From Massilia antarctica (GTDB lineage Bacteria > Pseudomonadota > Gammaproteobacteria > Burkholderiales > Burkholderiaceae_D): a stretch of 64,000 bases of DNA. The translations under genes were made by a program, and so were the position numbers. The first letter of the stretch is position 1, and each line of letters starts with the position of its first letter. The notes beneath the pieces are model-generated. The model saw only the letters and a list, made by a program, of their open reading frames with translations, made no database searches and was not told the DNA's origin. Below are positions 9,713-19,300 of this stretch, one piece after another. Location of the stretch: assembly GCF_015689335.1 (NCBI RefSeq), contig NZ_CP065053.1:4960001-5024000 (forward strand), written 5' to 3'.

Positions 9713-11416
9713 ATGGCACGCCCAGAAAAAGTCCGCCTCGGCGAAATCCTCGTCCAGCAAAAGCTGTTATCCGAAGACCAATTGGGCGCGGCGTTGCAGG
9801 ACCAGAAACGCACCGGCCGCAAACTGGGCCGGGTCTTCATCGAAAACGGTTTCGTGACCGAGGAACAAATCTCGGGCGCGCTGGCCAAGCAGCTCGACAT
9901 TCCTTACATTAACCTCAAGTTTTACAACACCAACCCGGATATCGTGCGCCAGTTGCCGGAAACCCAGGCCCGGCGTTTCCGCGCCATCGCGCTGGAAGAC
10001 CGGCGCGGCGCACTGCTGATAGGCATGTCTGACCCGACCGACCTGTTCGCCTACGACGAGATCGCACGCCTGGTCAAACGCAATATCGAACTGGCCGTGG
10101 TCAACGAGACCGAGGTGCTGGCCGCGATCGACCGCATCTACCGCCGCACCGATGAAATCACCGACTTCGCGCGCGAGCTGGAACTGGATCTGGGTGACAC
10201 TTTCGTCGACTTCGGCACCCTGGCCGCCAATCCGAACCTGGAAGAGGCCCCCATCGTCAAGCTGCTGCAATCGGTGTTCGACGACGCCACCCAGGTGCGC
10301 GCCTCGGACATCCACATCGAACCGCAGGAAACGCGGCTGCAAATCCGCTTCCGCATCGATGGCGTTCTGCATTTGCAGACCGAGGCCGATATCAAGATCG
10401 CCACCCCGCTGGCGCTGCGCCTGAAACTGATGTCCGACCTCGACATTTCCGAGAAACGCTTGCCGCAGGATGGACGCTTCGCCGTCAAGGTCAAGCAGCA
10501 GCGCATCGACGTGCGGATTTCGACCATGCCGACCCAGTACGGCGAATCGGTCGTCATGCGGCTGCTGAACCAGGGCGGCACCACCCTGCGGCTGGACGCG
10601 ATCGGCATGCCGGCGCGCCTGGTGGAAAAATTCCGCGCCATCGTGCAGCGCCCCAATGGCCTGGTGCTGGTCACCGGCCCCACGGGGAGCGGCAAGACCA
10701 CCACCCTGTATAGCGCGCTGGCTGAACTCAATTCCGTCGAGAAAAAGCTGATCACGGTGGAAGACCCGGTCGAGTACCGCCTGCCCGGCATCAACCAGGT
10801 ACAGGTGAACGAAAAAATCGACCTCTCGTTCGCGCGCGTGCTGCGCTCGGCACTGCGCCAGGATCCCGACATTGTGCTGGTCGGCGAGATGCGCGACCAG
10901 GAAACCGCCCAGATCGGCCTGCGCGCCGCCATGACGGGTCACTTGGTCCTGTCGACCCTGCACACCAACGACGCGGCCAGCACGCCGCTGCGCCTGATGG
11001 ACATGGGCGTGCCGCGCTACATGGTGGGCAGCTCCCTGCAAGCGGTGCTGGCGCAGCGCCTGGTGCGGGTGATTTGCGAAAGCTGCAGCACCACGTACCA
11101 ATTGACCCCGACCGAGCGCGAATGGCTGCGCGCGGAATTGCACGAGCATGCCGACAGCACCCAGTTTTTCCACGGTAAAGGATGTTCGCATTGCAACGGC
11201 ATGGGATACCGCGGCCGGACCGGCGTGTATGAACTGCTGGAAATGACGCGCGCCGTGGTGGACGCGGCCAACCATCCCGATCCGGCCCACTTCCTGAAGG
11301 CGGCGCACGCCGAAATGCAGGGCGAAACCTTGCGCCGCCACGCCGTGCAGCTGGCCGTGCAGGGCCGCACCACGGTGTCCGAAGCGATGCGCATCAGTAA
11401 CCAGATCGAGGAATAA
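9713..11416 (+). CDS. mshE: MSHA biogenesis ATPase MshE
   Basis: 567 residues from the ATG at 9713, preceded by AAAGG at good spacing. The N-terminal domain holds two tandem MshEN motifs, RLGEILVQQKLLSEDQL and KLGRVFIENGFVTEEQI, each ending in a conserved Gln. This is the c-di-GMP-binding signature described for Vibrio cholerae MshE. The GspE catalytic domain follows, with Walker A GPTGSGKT at about residue 322, Walker B region DPDIVLVGEMRD and two CxxC pairs (CESC, CSHC) as a zinc site. It powers pilin extrusion at the inner membrane. It opens the plus-strand MSHA operon and is followed 3 bp later by mshG. Upstream in-frame extension to 9614 lies in the repeat and is rejected. Confidence 0.95.
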   Translation: MARPEKVRLGEILVQQKLLSEDQLGAALQDQKRTGRKLGRVFIENGFVTEEQISGALAKQLDIPYINLKFYNTNPDIVRQLPETQARRFRAIALEDRRGALLIGMSDPTDLFAYDEIARLVKRNIELAVVNETEVLAAIDRIYRRTDEITDFARELELDLGDTFVDFGTLAANPNLEEAPIVKLLQSVFDDATQVRASDIHIEPQETRLQIRFRIDGVLHLQTEADIKIATPLALRLKLMSDLDISEKRLPQDGRFAVKVKQQRIDVRISTMPTQYGESVVMRLLNQGGTTLRLDAIGMPARLVEKFRAIVQRPNGLVLVTGPTGSGKTTTLYSALAELNSVEKKLITVEDPVEYRLPGINQVQVNEKIDLSFARVLRSALRQDPDIVLVGEMRDQETAQIGLRAAMTGHLVLSTLHTNDAASTPLRLMDMGVPRYMVGSSLQAVLAQRLVRVICESCSTTYQLTPTEREWLRAELHEHADSTQFFHGKGCSHCNGMGYRGRTGVYELLEMTRAVVDAANHPDPAHFLKAAHAEMQGETLRRHAVQLAVQGRTTVSEAMRISNQIEE

Positions 11417-11419
11417 ACC

Positions 11420-12655
11420 GTGCCGTTCTTCGCCTACAAGGGACGCAATGCCAAAGGCGAGCTGATGCAAGGCGTGCTGGAGGGCGCCGACAGCGGGGCC
11501 GTTGCCGACCAGCTGTTCGGCAACGGCGTCACGCCGCTGGAGATCACCGCGACCAGCCGCACGGTCACCAGCAGCGGCGATGAAGAAAGCTGGCTCGACC
11601 GCATGTTCGAGAAAAAAGTCACGTCGATGGATGTGCAGTTATTCAGCCGTCAACTCTACACCTTGCTCAAATCCGGCGTGCCCATCATGCGCGGGCTGGC
11701 CGGGCTGCAGGAATCGGCCATCAGCAAGTCGTTCGGCAAGGTGATCAAGGATTTGCGCGAGTCGCTCGATTCCGGGCGCGAACTGTCGGCCGCCATGCGC
11801 CGCCATCCGACCGTGTTTTCCAATTTCTACCTGTCGATGGTGAGGGTGGGCGAAATGACCGGGCGCCTCGAAGATGTGTTCCTGCGCCTGTTCGACCACC
11901 TCGAATTCGACCGCGACATGCGCGAACGGGTGAAAACCGCCACGCGCTATCCGATGTTCGTGATGATCGCCATGCTGCTGGCGATGATCGTGGTGAACAT
12001 TTTCGTCATTCCCCAGTTCGTGAAGGTGTTCGAAAGCTTCAATTCGCAATTGCCGCTGATGACGCGCATCCTGATCGCCAGCTCGAACTTCATGGTGCGC
12101 TTCTGGCCGGCGATGCTGGGATTCTCGGTGGTGGGGTTTTTCGGCTGGCGCTCCTACATCAATTCGGTGGACGGGCGCATGTGGTGGGACCGGGTGCGCC
12201 TGCGTCTCCCGATCGCCGGCAAGATCATCCTGAAAGGCACCATGGCACGCTTTGCGCGCAGTTTCGCGCTGTCCATGAAGAGCGGGGTGCCGATGGTGCA
12301 GGCGCTCACGGTGGTGTCGCAAACGGTCGACAACGCCTACCTGTCCTCCAGGGTGGAACAGATGCGCGATGGCGTCGAGCGCGGCGAGAGCATCTTGCGC
12401 ACGGCCGTGGCGGCCGGGGTGTTTACGCCGATCGTGCTGCAAATGGTCGCGGTGGGCGAGGAAACCGGCTCGCTCGACGATCTGATGGATGAAATCGGGC
12501 AAATGTACGAGCGCGAAGTCGATTATGAACTCAAGACCCTGTCGGCCCAGATCGAGCCGATCATGATCGTGTTTTTGGGGGCGATGGTGCTGGTGCTGGC
12601 GCTGGGCATCTTCCTGCCGATCTGGGATCTGGGTAAAGCCGCTTTGCACAAATGA
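11420..12655 (+). CDS. mshG: MSHA platform protein MshG (GspF family)
   Basis: 411 residues from a GTG at 11420, 3 bp after mshE. It opens with the family hallmark PFFAYKGRNAKGE and has the two GspF repeats (FSRQLYTLLKSGVPIMRGLA and FARSFALSMKSGVPMVQALT) with three membrane helices. It is the inner-membrane core that couples to MshE during pilus assembly. Its stop overlaps the next prepilin gene by 4 bp (ATGA). Confidence 0.95.
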   Translation: MPFFAYKGRNAKGELMQGVLEGADSGAVADQLFGNGVTPLEITATSRTVTSSGDEESWLDRMFEKKVTSMDVQLFSRQLYTLLKSGVPIMRGLAGLQESAISKSFGKVIKDLRESLDSGRELSAAMRRHPTVFSNFYLSMVRVGEMTGRLEDVFLRLFDHLEFDRDMRERVKTATRYPMFVMIAMLLAMIVVNIFVIPQFVKVFESFNSQLPLMTRILIASSNFMVRFWPAMLGFSVVGFFGWRSYINSVDGRMWWDRVRLRLPIAGKIILKGTMARFARSFALSMKSGVPMVQALTVVSQTVDNAYLSSRVEQMRDGVERGESILRTAVAAGVFTPIVLQMVAVGEETGSLDDLMDEIGQMYEREVDYELKTLSAQIEPIMIVFLGAMVLVLALGIFLPIWDLGKAALHK

Positions 12656-13185
12656 GACAGCTTGCCACCCCACCAACGTTGTCATCGGGCCTGTTGCGCC
12701 CGCGCGGCTTTTCGCTGCTGGAAATGGCGGTGTGCACGGTGGTGATCGCGGTGTTGACTGGTGTGCTTTTACAACGCTTGCTCTACTATCGGGAACAGGC
12801 CGAACTGGCCGCCGTCGAACAGCTCGCCGGCGTGCTGCGCACCGCGCTGGTGCTCAAGATCGGCCAGTTGCAGGCCCGTGGAAAAGAGGCGGACATCCCC
12901 TCTCTCATTGGGAAAAACCCGATCGAGTGGCTGGCCGAAAAGCCGCGCAATTATGCCGGCGAATACTTCGCGCCGACCCCGGCCCAGGTCGCTCCAGGCA
13001 ACTGGTATTTCGACCGGAAAACCAAAACCTTGGTGTACTTGATAAGTAAGGAAAAAAAATTTCCACAAGGCACCGTGAATCGCATCAACTTCAAGGTAGA
13101 ATTCATTCGCTTGCCCCCAATCCCCGCCAAGCAGAGTGGTACGTCAGAGTCACAGACCGTTGCCCTTACTCAAGTTAATAGTTAA
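12652..13185 (+). CDS. mshB: MSHA minor prepilin MshB-like
   Basis: 177 residues. A 19-residue basic leader ends RG before FSLLEMAVCTVVIAVLTG, the class III/IV prepilin signal with Glu at +5 that is cut and methylated by the prepilin peptidase. The peptidase gene is not in the window. The mature part is short, has no obvious Cys pair and ends in a Ser/Thr-rich tail. Position between mshG and the major pilin matches mshB. An ATGA overlap with mshG shows coupling. The assignment is from position plus fold, not sequence recognition. Confidence 0.8.
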   Translation: MRQLATPPTLSSGLLRPRGFSLLEMAVCTVVIAVLTGVLLQRLLYYREQAELAAVEQLAGVLRTALVLKIGQLQARGKEADIPSLIGKNPIEWLAEKPRNYAGEYFAPTPAQVAPGNWYFDRKTKTLVYLISKEKKFPQGTVNRINFKVEFIRLPPIPAKQSGTSESQTVALTQVNS

Positions 13186-13265
13186 ACCGCCGTTAAAGAA
13201 TACGGTAGTCGTGTTTCTGTTACGCACCTCATATTTCACTGCTTAAATCGAATTTGGAGATCCAC

Positions 13266-13790
13266 ATGAAAATGCAATCCCACGGTAAGTTCATTCGCAC
13301 CGCCCAAGCCGGCTTCACCCTGATCGAACTGATCGTTGTGATCGTCATCCTCGGCATTCTCGCAGCCACCGCGCTGCCAAAATTTGCCGACCTCGGCGGC
13401 GACGCCCGTGGCGCCACCATGAAGGCGGCCAAGGGTTCCCTGGAAGCCGTCTCGGCCATGGTGCATGGCAAGTACCTGATCACCCCGACCGCGACCGTAT
13501 CGCTCGAAGGCACCGCGGTGACCGTCACCAATGGCTATCCCGGCGGCGACGCCGCCCTGCTCGACGCAGCCGGCCTGAAAGCGACCGACTACCTGCTCAT
13601 CACCACCGCGCAAAGCTCGGTCAACACCCCGACCACTGTGGCCGGCGAAGTGGCGATCGTGCCGACCAGCGTGGCGGGCACCGTCAAGGGCTTGAACTGC
13701 TACGTGCACTACAAGCCAGCAGTTGCACCAGTGGCCCCGGCCACCGATGCGACCCCGCCGGTGATCACCGTCAAAGTCACCTCCTGCTAA
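13266..13790 (+). CDS. mshA: Major MSHA pilin MshA
   Basis: 174 residues from the ATG at 13266, which sits 5 bp after a GGAGA ribosome site. A TTG 12 bp upstream would place the ribosome site inside the gene. The prepilin leader ends AG before FTLIELIVVIVILGILAATALPKF, the canonical type IV pilin helix. Two Cys residues in the C-terminal half (LNCYVHY and the final VTSC) can form the D-region disulfide. It is the major structural subunit. An 80-bp gap before it may hold its own promoter, and a strong hairpin (13803-13867) follows it. Confidence 0.9.
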   Translation: MKMQSHGKFIRTAQAGFTLIELIVVIVILGILAATALPKFADLGGDARGATMKAAKGSLEAVSAMVHGKYLITPTATVSLEGTAVTVTNGYPGGDAALLDAAGLKATDYLLITTAQSSVNTPTTVAGEVAIVPTSVAGTVKGLNCYVHYKPAVAPVAPATDATPPVITVKVTSC

Positions 13791-13802
13791 GCCGTACCGA
13801 GT

Positions 13803-13867
13803 GACTGGCGCACTGGCGCACGGCACCATGGGCATCGCGGCCAAGGCCGCTGCCCGGTGCGCCAGTC
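13803..13867 (+). promoter_or_regulatory. Long hairpin between mshA and mshC, no U-run
   Basis: An 11-bp perfect inverted repeat (GACTGGCGCAC at 13803-13813, its complement at 13857-13867) encloses an inner stem GCGGCC-AA-GGCCGC (13837-13850) flanked by GGGC/GCCC. CTGGCGCAC occurs twice in tandem on the left arm, giving two alternative pairings. No T tract follows, so it is not a classical intrinsic terminator. A 3' stabilising or partial-termination structure that raises mshA mRNA over the downstream minor pilins is an inference. Confidence 0.6.
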
Positions 13868-13884
13868 CTCCCTGCAACTTCCCC

Positions 13885-14439
13885 ATGAGCGGCATCCCCC
13901 GGCGCCACGGCAAGCACCTCAGGCAGGGCTTCACCCTGGTCGAGCTGATCGTTGTCATGGTGATCGTCGGCATCCTCGGCGCCGCCGCCGCCGCCCGCTA
14001 TTTCGACCGCGCCGTGTACGACGCGGCCGCCTTCACCGAACAAGTCCGCTCCCTGATCCGCTATGGCCAGAAAGTGGCCGTCGCCCAGAACCGTCCCGTG
14101 TTCGTGCGGCTCGACGGCAACAGCGTGGCGCTGTGCTTTGTGTACCTGGCCGACGGCAGTTGCGCGGCCGACCAGCGGGTCATGTCGCCCTCGGCCAACA
14201 ATACCGCCAGCACCAATACCCTGGCGCGCTGCGCCGGGTCGACCAGCTGGGCTTGCGAAGGCAATCCACCCGGCGTCAGCTATACCAGCAATCCCGCCAC
14301 TGCTTTTTTTTCCTACGATGCGCTGGGCCGTCCCGCCAATGTCGGGGCGGCCGCGTTCACCAGGATGACCATGACCGTCAAGTCGGGCGCGAGCAGCGTC
14401 GCCCTGGTGGTCGAAGCCGATACCGGCCATGTGCACTGA
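13885..14439 (+). CDS. mshC: MSHA minor prepilin MshC-like (GspH type)
   Basis: 184 residues from the ATG at 13885. The leader ends QG before FTLVELIVVMVIVGILGAAAAARYF. A GspH-like body has several Cys (ALCFVY, SCAAD, ARCAG, WACEG). Minor pseudopilins of this kind prime pilus assembly. A frame extending to GTG 13801 would place the start inside the hairpin and lengthen the leader implausibly. It overlaps mshD by 11 bp. Confidence 0.82.
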   Translation: MSGIPRRHGKHLRQGFTLVELIVVMVIVGILGAAAAARYFDRAVYDAAAFTEQVRSLIRYGQKVAVAQNRPVFVRLDGNSVALCFVYLADGSCAADQRVMSPSANNTASTNTLARCAGSTSWACEGNPPGVSYTSNPATAFFSYDALGRPANVGAAAFTRMTMTVKSGASSVALVVEADTGHVH

Positions 14440-15043
14440 GCGCGCCCGCAGCCGCCCGCGCAGCTTCGCTCACCAGCGCGGCATCAGCTTCGTCGAGCTG
14501 ATCATTTTCATGGTGATCATCGGGGTCGGCCTGGCCGGCATCCTCAACGCCATGAACCTGACCACCCGGGTCAGCGCCGACCCGCTGGTGCGCAAGCAGG
14601 CGCTGATGCTGGCCGAGGGCTTGATGGAAGAAGTCCAGCTGGCCCGCTTCACCTTTTGCGACGCCACCGACGACCAGGTCGACAGCGCCACCAGCGCGGC
14701 GATCGGCCCGGCCGGCTGCGCTACCCTGGTCGAGAACGTCGGCAACGAGGCCGGCGGCACCCGTCCCTTCGACAACGTCAACGATTACGTCGCCGCTTAC
14801 GGAACCCCCACCCAGGCTTTCCTCACCGCCGGCAAGCTCAGCGACGCGGCCGGGCAAGACATTCCCTTGCCGGGCTACACCGTTAAACTGACCGTGACAC
14901 CCACCAGCCTGCTGGGCCCCGCGGGCGCCGGCTTGCCGCAGTCCGAGGTTCTGTGGATCCGGGTGGCGGTGTCGTACAACAATGTCGAAACGGTGGTGCT
15001 GGACGGCTACCGCGCGCGCTACGCACCGAATTCGCCGCCATGA
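14429..15043 (+). CDS. mshD: MSHA minor prepilin MshD-like (PilV type)
   Basis: 204 residues. The leader ends RG before ISFVELIIFMVIIGVGLAGIL, with Glu5 conserved. The region after the helix (QALMLAEGLMEEVQLARFTFCDA) matches the PilV/MshD layout where an LAEGLMEE-type segment follows the helix. It starts inside the end of mshC and its TGA overlaps the next gene's ATG (15040). Confidence 0.82.
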   Translation: MCTERARSRPRSFAHQRGISFVELIIFMVIIGVGLAGILNAMNLTTRVSADPLVRKQALMLAEGLMEEVQLARFTFCDATDDQVDSATSAAIGPAGCATLVENVGNEAGGTRPFDNVNDYVAAYGTPTQAFLTAGKLSDAAGQDIPLPGYTVKLTVTPTSLLGPAGAGLPQSEVLWIRVAVSYNNVETVVLDGYRARYAPNSPP

Positions 15044-15882
15044 TGCCGCCACCTTCACGCCAGCACGGTTTTACCCTGGTCGAGGCGATCGTCGTGATCG
15101 TCATCACCGGCATCCTGGGCGGCATTGTCGCCACCTTCCTGCGCCTGCCGGTGCAAAACTATGTCGACAGCGCCGGCCGCGCCGAACTGACCGATGTGGC
15201 CGACACGGCCGTGCGGCGCATGGTGCGCGAACTGCGCCTGGCGCTGCCGAACACGGTGCGGGTGGCGGGCGCGGCGGGCACCTCGATCGAGTTCGTGCCC
15301 ACCAAGACGGGCGGGCGCTACCTGGCCGCCGAGGATGTCGAGGCCGGCCAGCACCTCAATTTCGTCAACAGCGCCGACCTCGACTTCCGCGTGGTCGGCC
15401 CCTTGCAGGGTGGGACCCAGCAGATCGTGGCGGGCGACACGGTGGTGGTCAACAATATGTCCATCGATGCCGACCTGGCCAATGTGTACGCGGCCGTGCC
15501 GACCAACCGCGCCCAGGTGACGGCGGTGGATGCGCCCAACAAGCTGATCACGCTGGCGGCCAACCCGTTCGCGGCGCAAAACCCGCCCATGGCCCATCCG
15601 CTGCACCGCTTCCAGGTGATCGGCCAGCCGGTGACCTACAGCTGCGCCAACGGCATGCTGTACCGCCACGCCAATTATGGCTACAACGCCGTGCAAAATC
15701 CGGTGCCCAGCGCCGCGCCGGCGATCCTGGCGACCAATGTGGAATCCTGCGAATTCAATTATTTTTTGGTTGGCAACACGCGCTCGGCCCTGGTGCGCCT
15801 GACCCTGACCCTGCGCCGGGCCAATGGCAACGATGGCGCCATCCGCCTGATCCAGCAGGTGCACGTGGACAATAACCCATGA
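15040..15882 (+). CDS. mshO: MSHA minor prepilin MshO-like (PilW/GspJ type)
   Basis: 280 residues beginning MMPPPSRQHG before FTLVEAIVVIVITGILGG. The prepilin helix and the long beta-rich body fit the GspJ/PilW class. Position after mshD and before the PilX-like gene fits mshO. The ATG at 15040 overlaps the mshD stop. The longer frame to 14953 would remove the short prepilin leader and is rejected. The stop overlaps mshP by 4 bp. Confidence 0.8.
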   Translation: MMPPPSRQHGFTLVEAIVVIVITGILGGIVATFLRLPVQNYVDSAGRAELTDVADTAVRRMVRELRLALPNTVRVAGAAGTSIEFVPTKTGGRYLAAEDVEAGQHLNFVNSADLDFRVVGPLQGGTQQIVAGDTVVVNNMSIDADLANVYAAVPTNRAQVTAVDAPNKLITLAANPFAAQNPPMAHPLHRFQVIGQPVTYSCANGMLYRHANYGYNAVQNPVPSAAPAILATNVESCEFNYFLVGNTRSALVRLTLTLRRANGNDGAIRLIQQVHVDNNP

Positions 15883-16325
15883 AACGCTTTCCCAACCCGG
15901 AACGCATGCGCGGCGTGAGCCTGGTCACCGCCATTTTCCTGCTGGTGGTGCTGGCCGGGCTGGCGGTGGCGATGGTGACCCTGGCCACCAGCCAGCAAAC
16001 CAGTTCGGCGCTGGACTTGCAGGGCACGCGCGCCTATCTGGCGGCGCGCGCCGGCGCAGAATGGGGCGTGTACCAGGTCACGCGCGCCAATGGGGCCTGC
16101 GCCACCAGCACCTTCCCGCTGCCGGCCGACAGCACCCTGGCGCGCATGAAGGTGACGGTGATCTGCACGCGCACCTTGGATGCGGTCAGCAAGCTGCAAC
16201 GCTACACGGTCCTGAGCACCGCCTGCAACACCCCGGGCGCGGGCGCCTGCCCGAGTCCGACCAACAGCATCGACTATGTGCAGCGCGTGGTGCATGTCGA
16301 ATTCAGCGAACCGGGGCAGCCATGA
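15879..16325 (+). CDS. mshP: MSHA biogenesis protein MshP-like (PilX type)
   Basis: 148 residues. After MRGVSLVTAIFLLVVLAGLA comes a single hydrophobic N-terminal helix without the Glu5 of true prepilins, as in MshP/PilX. Two or more Cys residues (ACATS, VICTR, TACN, GACPS) occur in the body. It overlaps mshO by 4 bp and mshQ by 4 bp (ATGA), consistent with tight coupling in the operon. Confidence 0.78.
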   Translation: MKRFPNPERMRGVSLVTAIFLLVVLAGLAVAMVTLATSQQTSSALDLQGTRAYLAARAGAEWGVYQVTRANGACATSTFPLPADSTLARMKVTVICTRTLDAVSKLQRYTVLSTACNTPGAGACPSPTNSIDYVQRVVHVEFSEPGQP

Positions 16326-19300
16326 CGCAGCGCATCGACACCTTCTGGCGCGCCGCGCTGGGCATTCTGTGCAGCGCCGGCCTGCTGCTGGGCAGCCTGC
16401 CGGCCCGGGCCGACACGCCGATCTCTCTGTTCAAGAGTTACGCCGGACGGCTCAATTTCACCGGGACCCAGAAAACCATGCGCACCGGGGCCAACGGCAC
16501 CAGCCCGTGCTCGATCAATACGGGGACACTGACGGCCAAGCTGGCCGGCATTCCCGCCACAGCCAAGATCGTCAGCGCGCACCTGTACTGGGCCGGGTCG
16601 AGCAGCACCCCCGACTACACGGTCAGCATGGATGGGGCGGCGCTGAGCGCGCCGGCCAACCGCCGCTTCACCACCGCCACCATCGGCTACAATTATTTTT
16701 CGGGTGCGGTCGACGTGACGGCGCAAGTGACGGCGAAACGCAATGCCGACTACACCTTTTCCAACCTCACCGTCGACAACTCGTCCACCTACTGCGGGGT
16801 GGAAGGGGTGTTGGGCGGCTTTTCGCTGCTGGTCATCTATTCCGAACCGAACGAAGCATTCCGCGTGCTGAACCTGTACGAGGGCTTCCAGTACATCCGC
16901 ACCTACGGCGCCGACAATATCAAGGTCAGCCTGAACCTGAGCAATTTCAGGACGCCGTCGCCGCTGGGCACCGCCACCGGGCGCATCGCCCACGTCACCT
17001 GGGAAGGCGACAGCACGCTCTCCGGCGGCGGCGAGAACCTCAAGTTCAACGGCGCCGAGATGGTCGATGCCGCCAATCCGAGCGGCAACCAGTTCAATTC
17101 CACCAGCAATATCGGCGGCACGGTTGACAACCTGTCGTACGGGGTCGACTTCGATTCCTACCTGCTGGCCAGCCCCAAGCTGTTCGCCGGCCAGACCACC
17201 GCCTCCATGCTGTACGAGTCGGGCCAGGACATGGTCTTGCTCAATGCCGAAATCGTCTCGGTGCCGAATGTCGACGTGGCCGACCTGTCCCTGGCGATCG
17301 CGTTGACCGGCACGCCGGCGCGCGGCAACAACATCAACCTGATCCACACGGTCACCAACCAGGGCCCCTTGCCGGACGCCGGGCCGCTCACGGTCAAGCA
17401 TACCCTGGCCAACGGCTTGACTTACCTGTCCTCGTCCGGCACCGGCTGGAGCTGCACGGCCAGCGGCCAGGTGGTCACCTGCACCAGCGCCGCCGCGCTC
17501 GATCTGAACGCATCGGCGCCGGCGCTGACCATCACGGCCAGGATCGGCCTGACGGCGCCCAACAGCATGACCAGCAGCGCGACCGTCAGCGGCTTGCAGT
17601 TCGATAATGACATGGCCAATAACAGTGCCAGCAATACCATCACCTTCAGCAGCGCGCGCTATGTGTTTACCAACATGCCCTGCGACGTCGGGGTCGCGTT
17701 CGGTACCGCCGGCAAATGCAATCTGCTCAGCGTGCCGACCCTGCAGGCGGGGGTGCAATCGCCCGTGTATGTGACCTTTGTCGACAGCAACTTCCTGCCA
17801 GCCTTGCCGCCATCGACCACGCCGACCCTGCAATTCTCATTTCGCTGCGTTAATCCCATCACCGGTGCCGGCGGCGTGGCCAAATTGAAGGGCGTGGCGC
17901 TCAAATCCTGTATTTCCAGCACCGCCCTGCAAAGCGCGACCCAGTGGCAAGGCATCGCCATGGCATTTGCGACCGGCTCGCCCAGCAGCGCGCTGATGCA
18001 GTTCGTGTATGGCGATGTGGGCATGATCGAGCTGTTTCTGTCGGAAACGGCGTCCGCCGTGTCCCTGACCAGTACCAGCGGCCAGTTCGTGGTCAGGCCG
18101 TATAAATTTGCCTTGAGCACGCCCCTGAGCAATCCCGCTGGCGCGGTCTCGGCCGACAACATGACCGCCGCCATCGGGCGCTTCTGGGCAGCCGGCGCCG
18201 GCTTCACCTTGAACGTGGTGGCGCAAGCGGCGGACAGCACTGCGACCCCGAATTTTGGCAAGGAAACCACGCCGCAAGGCGTCGAGCTGCTGACCACGCC
18301 GACCATCGATTCGACCAATTTCGCCATCCCCGGCGATAGCAATTCGGAAACCTTGCCCTTCGCCGACATGGCGACCGACCCGGGCGACCCGGTGCCCAAG
18401 GTGGAAGGCAGTTTCGGCACCTTCAGCGCGGGCGCGGCCACGGGCGCCAATTTCACGTTCGCCGAGGTCGGCATCGTCAATGTGAGCGTGCACATGAATA
18501 ACAGCAACTATCTTGGGGTCGAGGATGTCGCCAGCGATGGCGTGGCGCTGGGCCGGTTTTATCCCGACCATTTCCGCACCGCCGTGCCGATCGCGATCAC
18601 CTGCGCCGCGCCGCACCCGCTCAATTGTGTCAATATCGGCTTGCATTACTCGAAGCAGCCGATCCAGACCATCGTGACCGCCTACAATGCGGCCGGCAAT
18701 ATCACCAAGTTTTACCAGGGCAAGTTCGTCAAGTCGCCCAAGCTGTTGGCCTACACCGCCCTCGGCGGGCTGACCCAGTCGCCCGCGGGCACGCTCAACC
18801 CGAGCCCGATCGCCAACGCCGCCAGCGCGTTCGTGCAAGGCAGCGGCACGGCCTGGCCGAGTTTCGATTTTTCCGCCAGCAGCATGGCGGCGGTCGATAT
18901 TTACCTGCGCGCCAGCGACGCCGACCTGGTGACCTCGGGCCGCTCCGGCCTGTCGGTCGAGGGCGCCACCAAAATCATGCGCGGGCGCTTGCTGATCGAA
19001 AACGCCTTCGGTTCGGAATTGCTGGCGCTGCCGGTCGTCATGCGCGCCCAATACTGGACCGGCACCACCGCGACCGATGGCCGCTGGGCCGACAGCCGCA
19101 CCGACACGATCAGCATCGTCGCCACGCCGCTGCCCGGCTCCGGTGTGGTGACCTTCCCGCACAGCGTCACCGCCGGCCAGCTGGTGCTGAGCTATTCGCA
19201 ATGCTTGAAAAACATGGCTGCGTGCAGCACGGTCACCCCGTTTCCCGATCCGAAGGCCACCTTGGCCGGCACGAGAATGGTCAACGGTTTGGTAACGTTC

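Noticed and set aside
9767..11470. Minus-strand frame of 567 codons opposite mshE
   Set aside because: Antisense to a protein with exact Walker and CxxC motifs. Its own sequence is His/Gln/Ala-rich with no domain.
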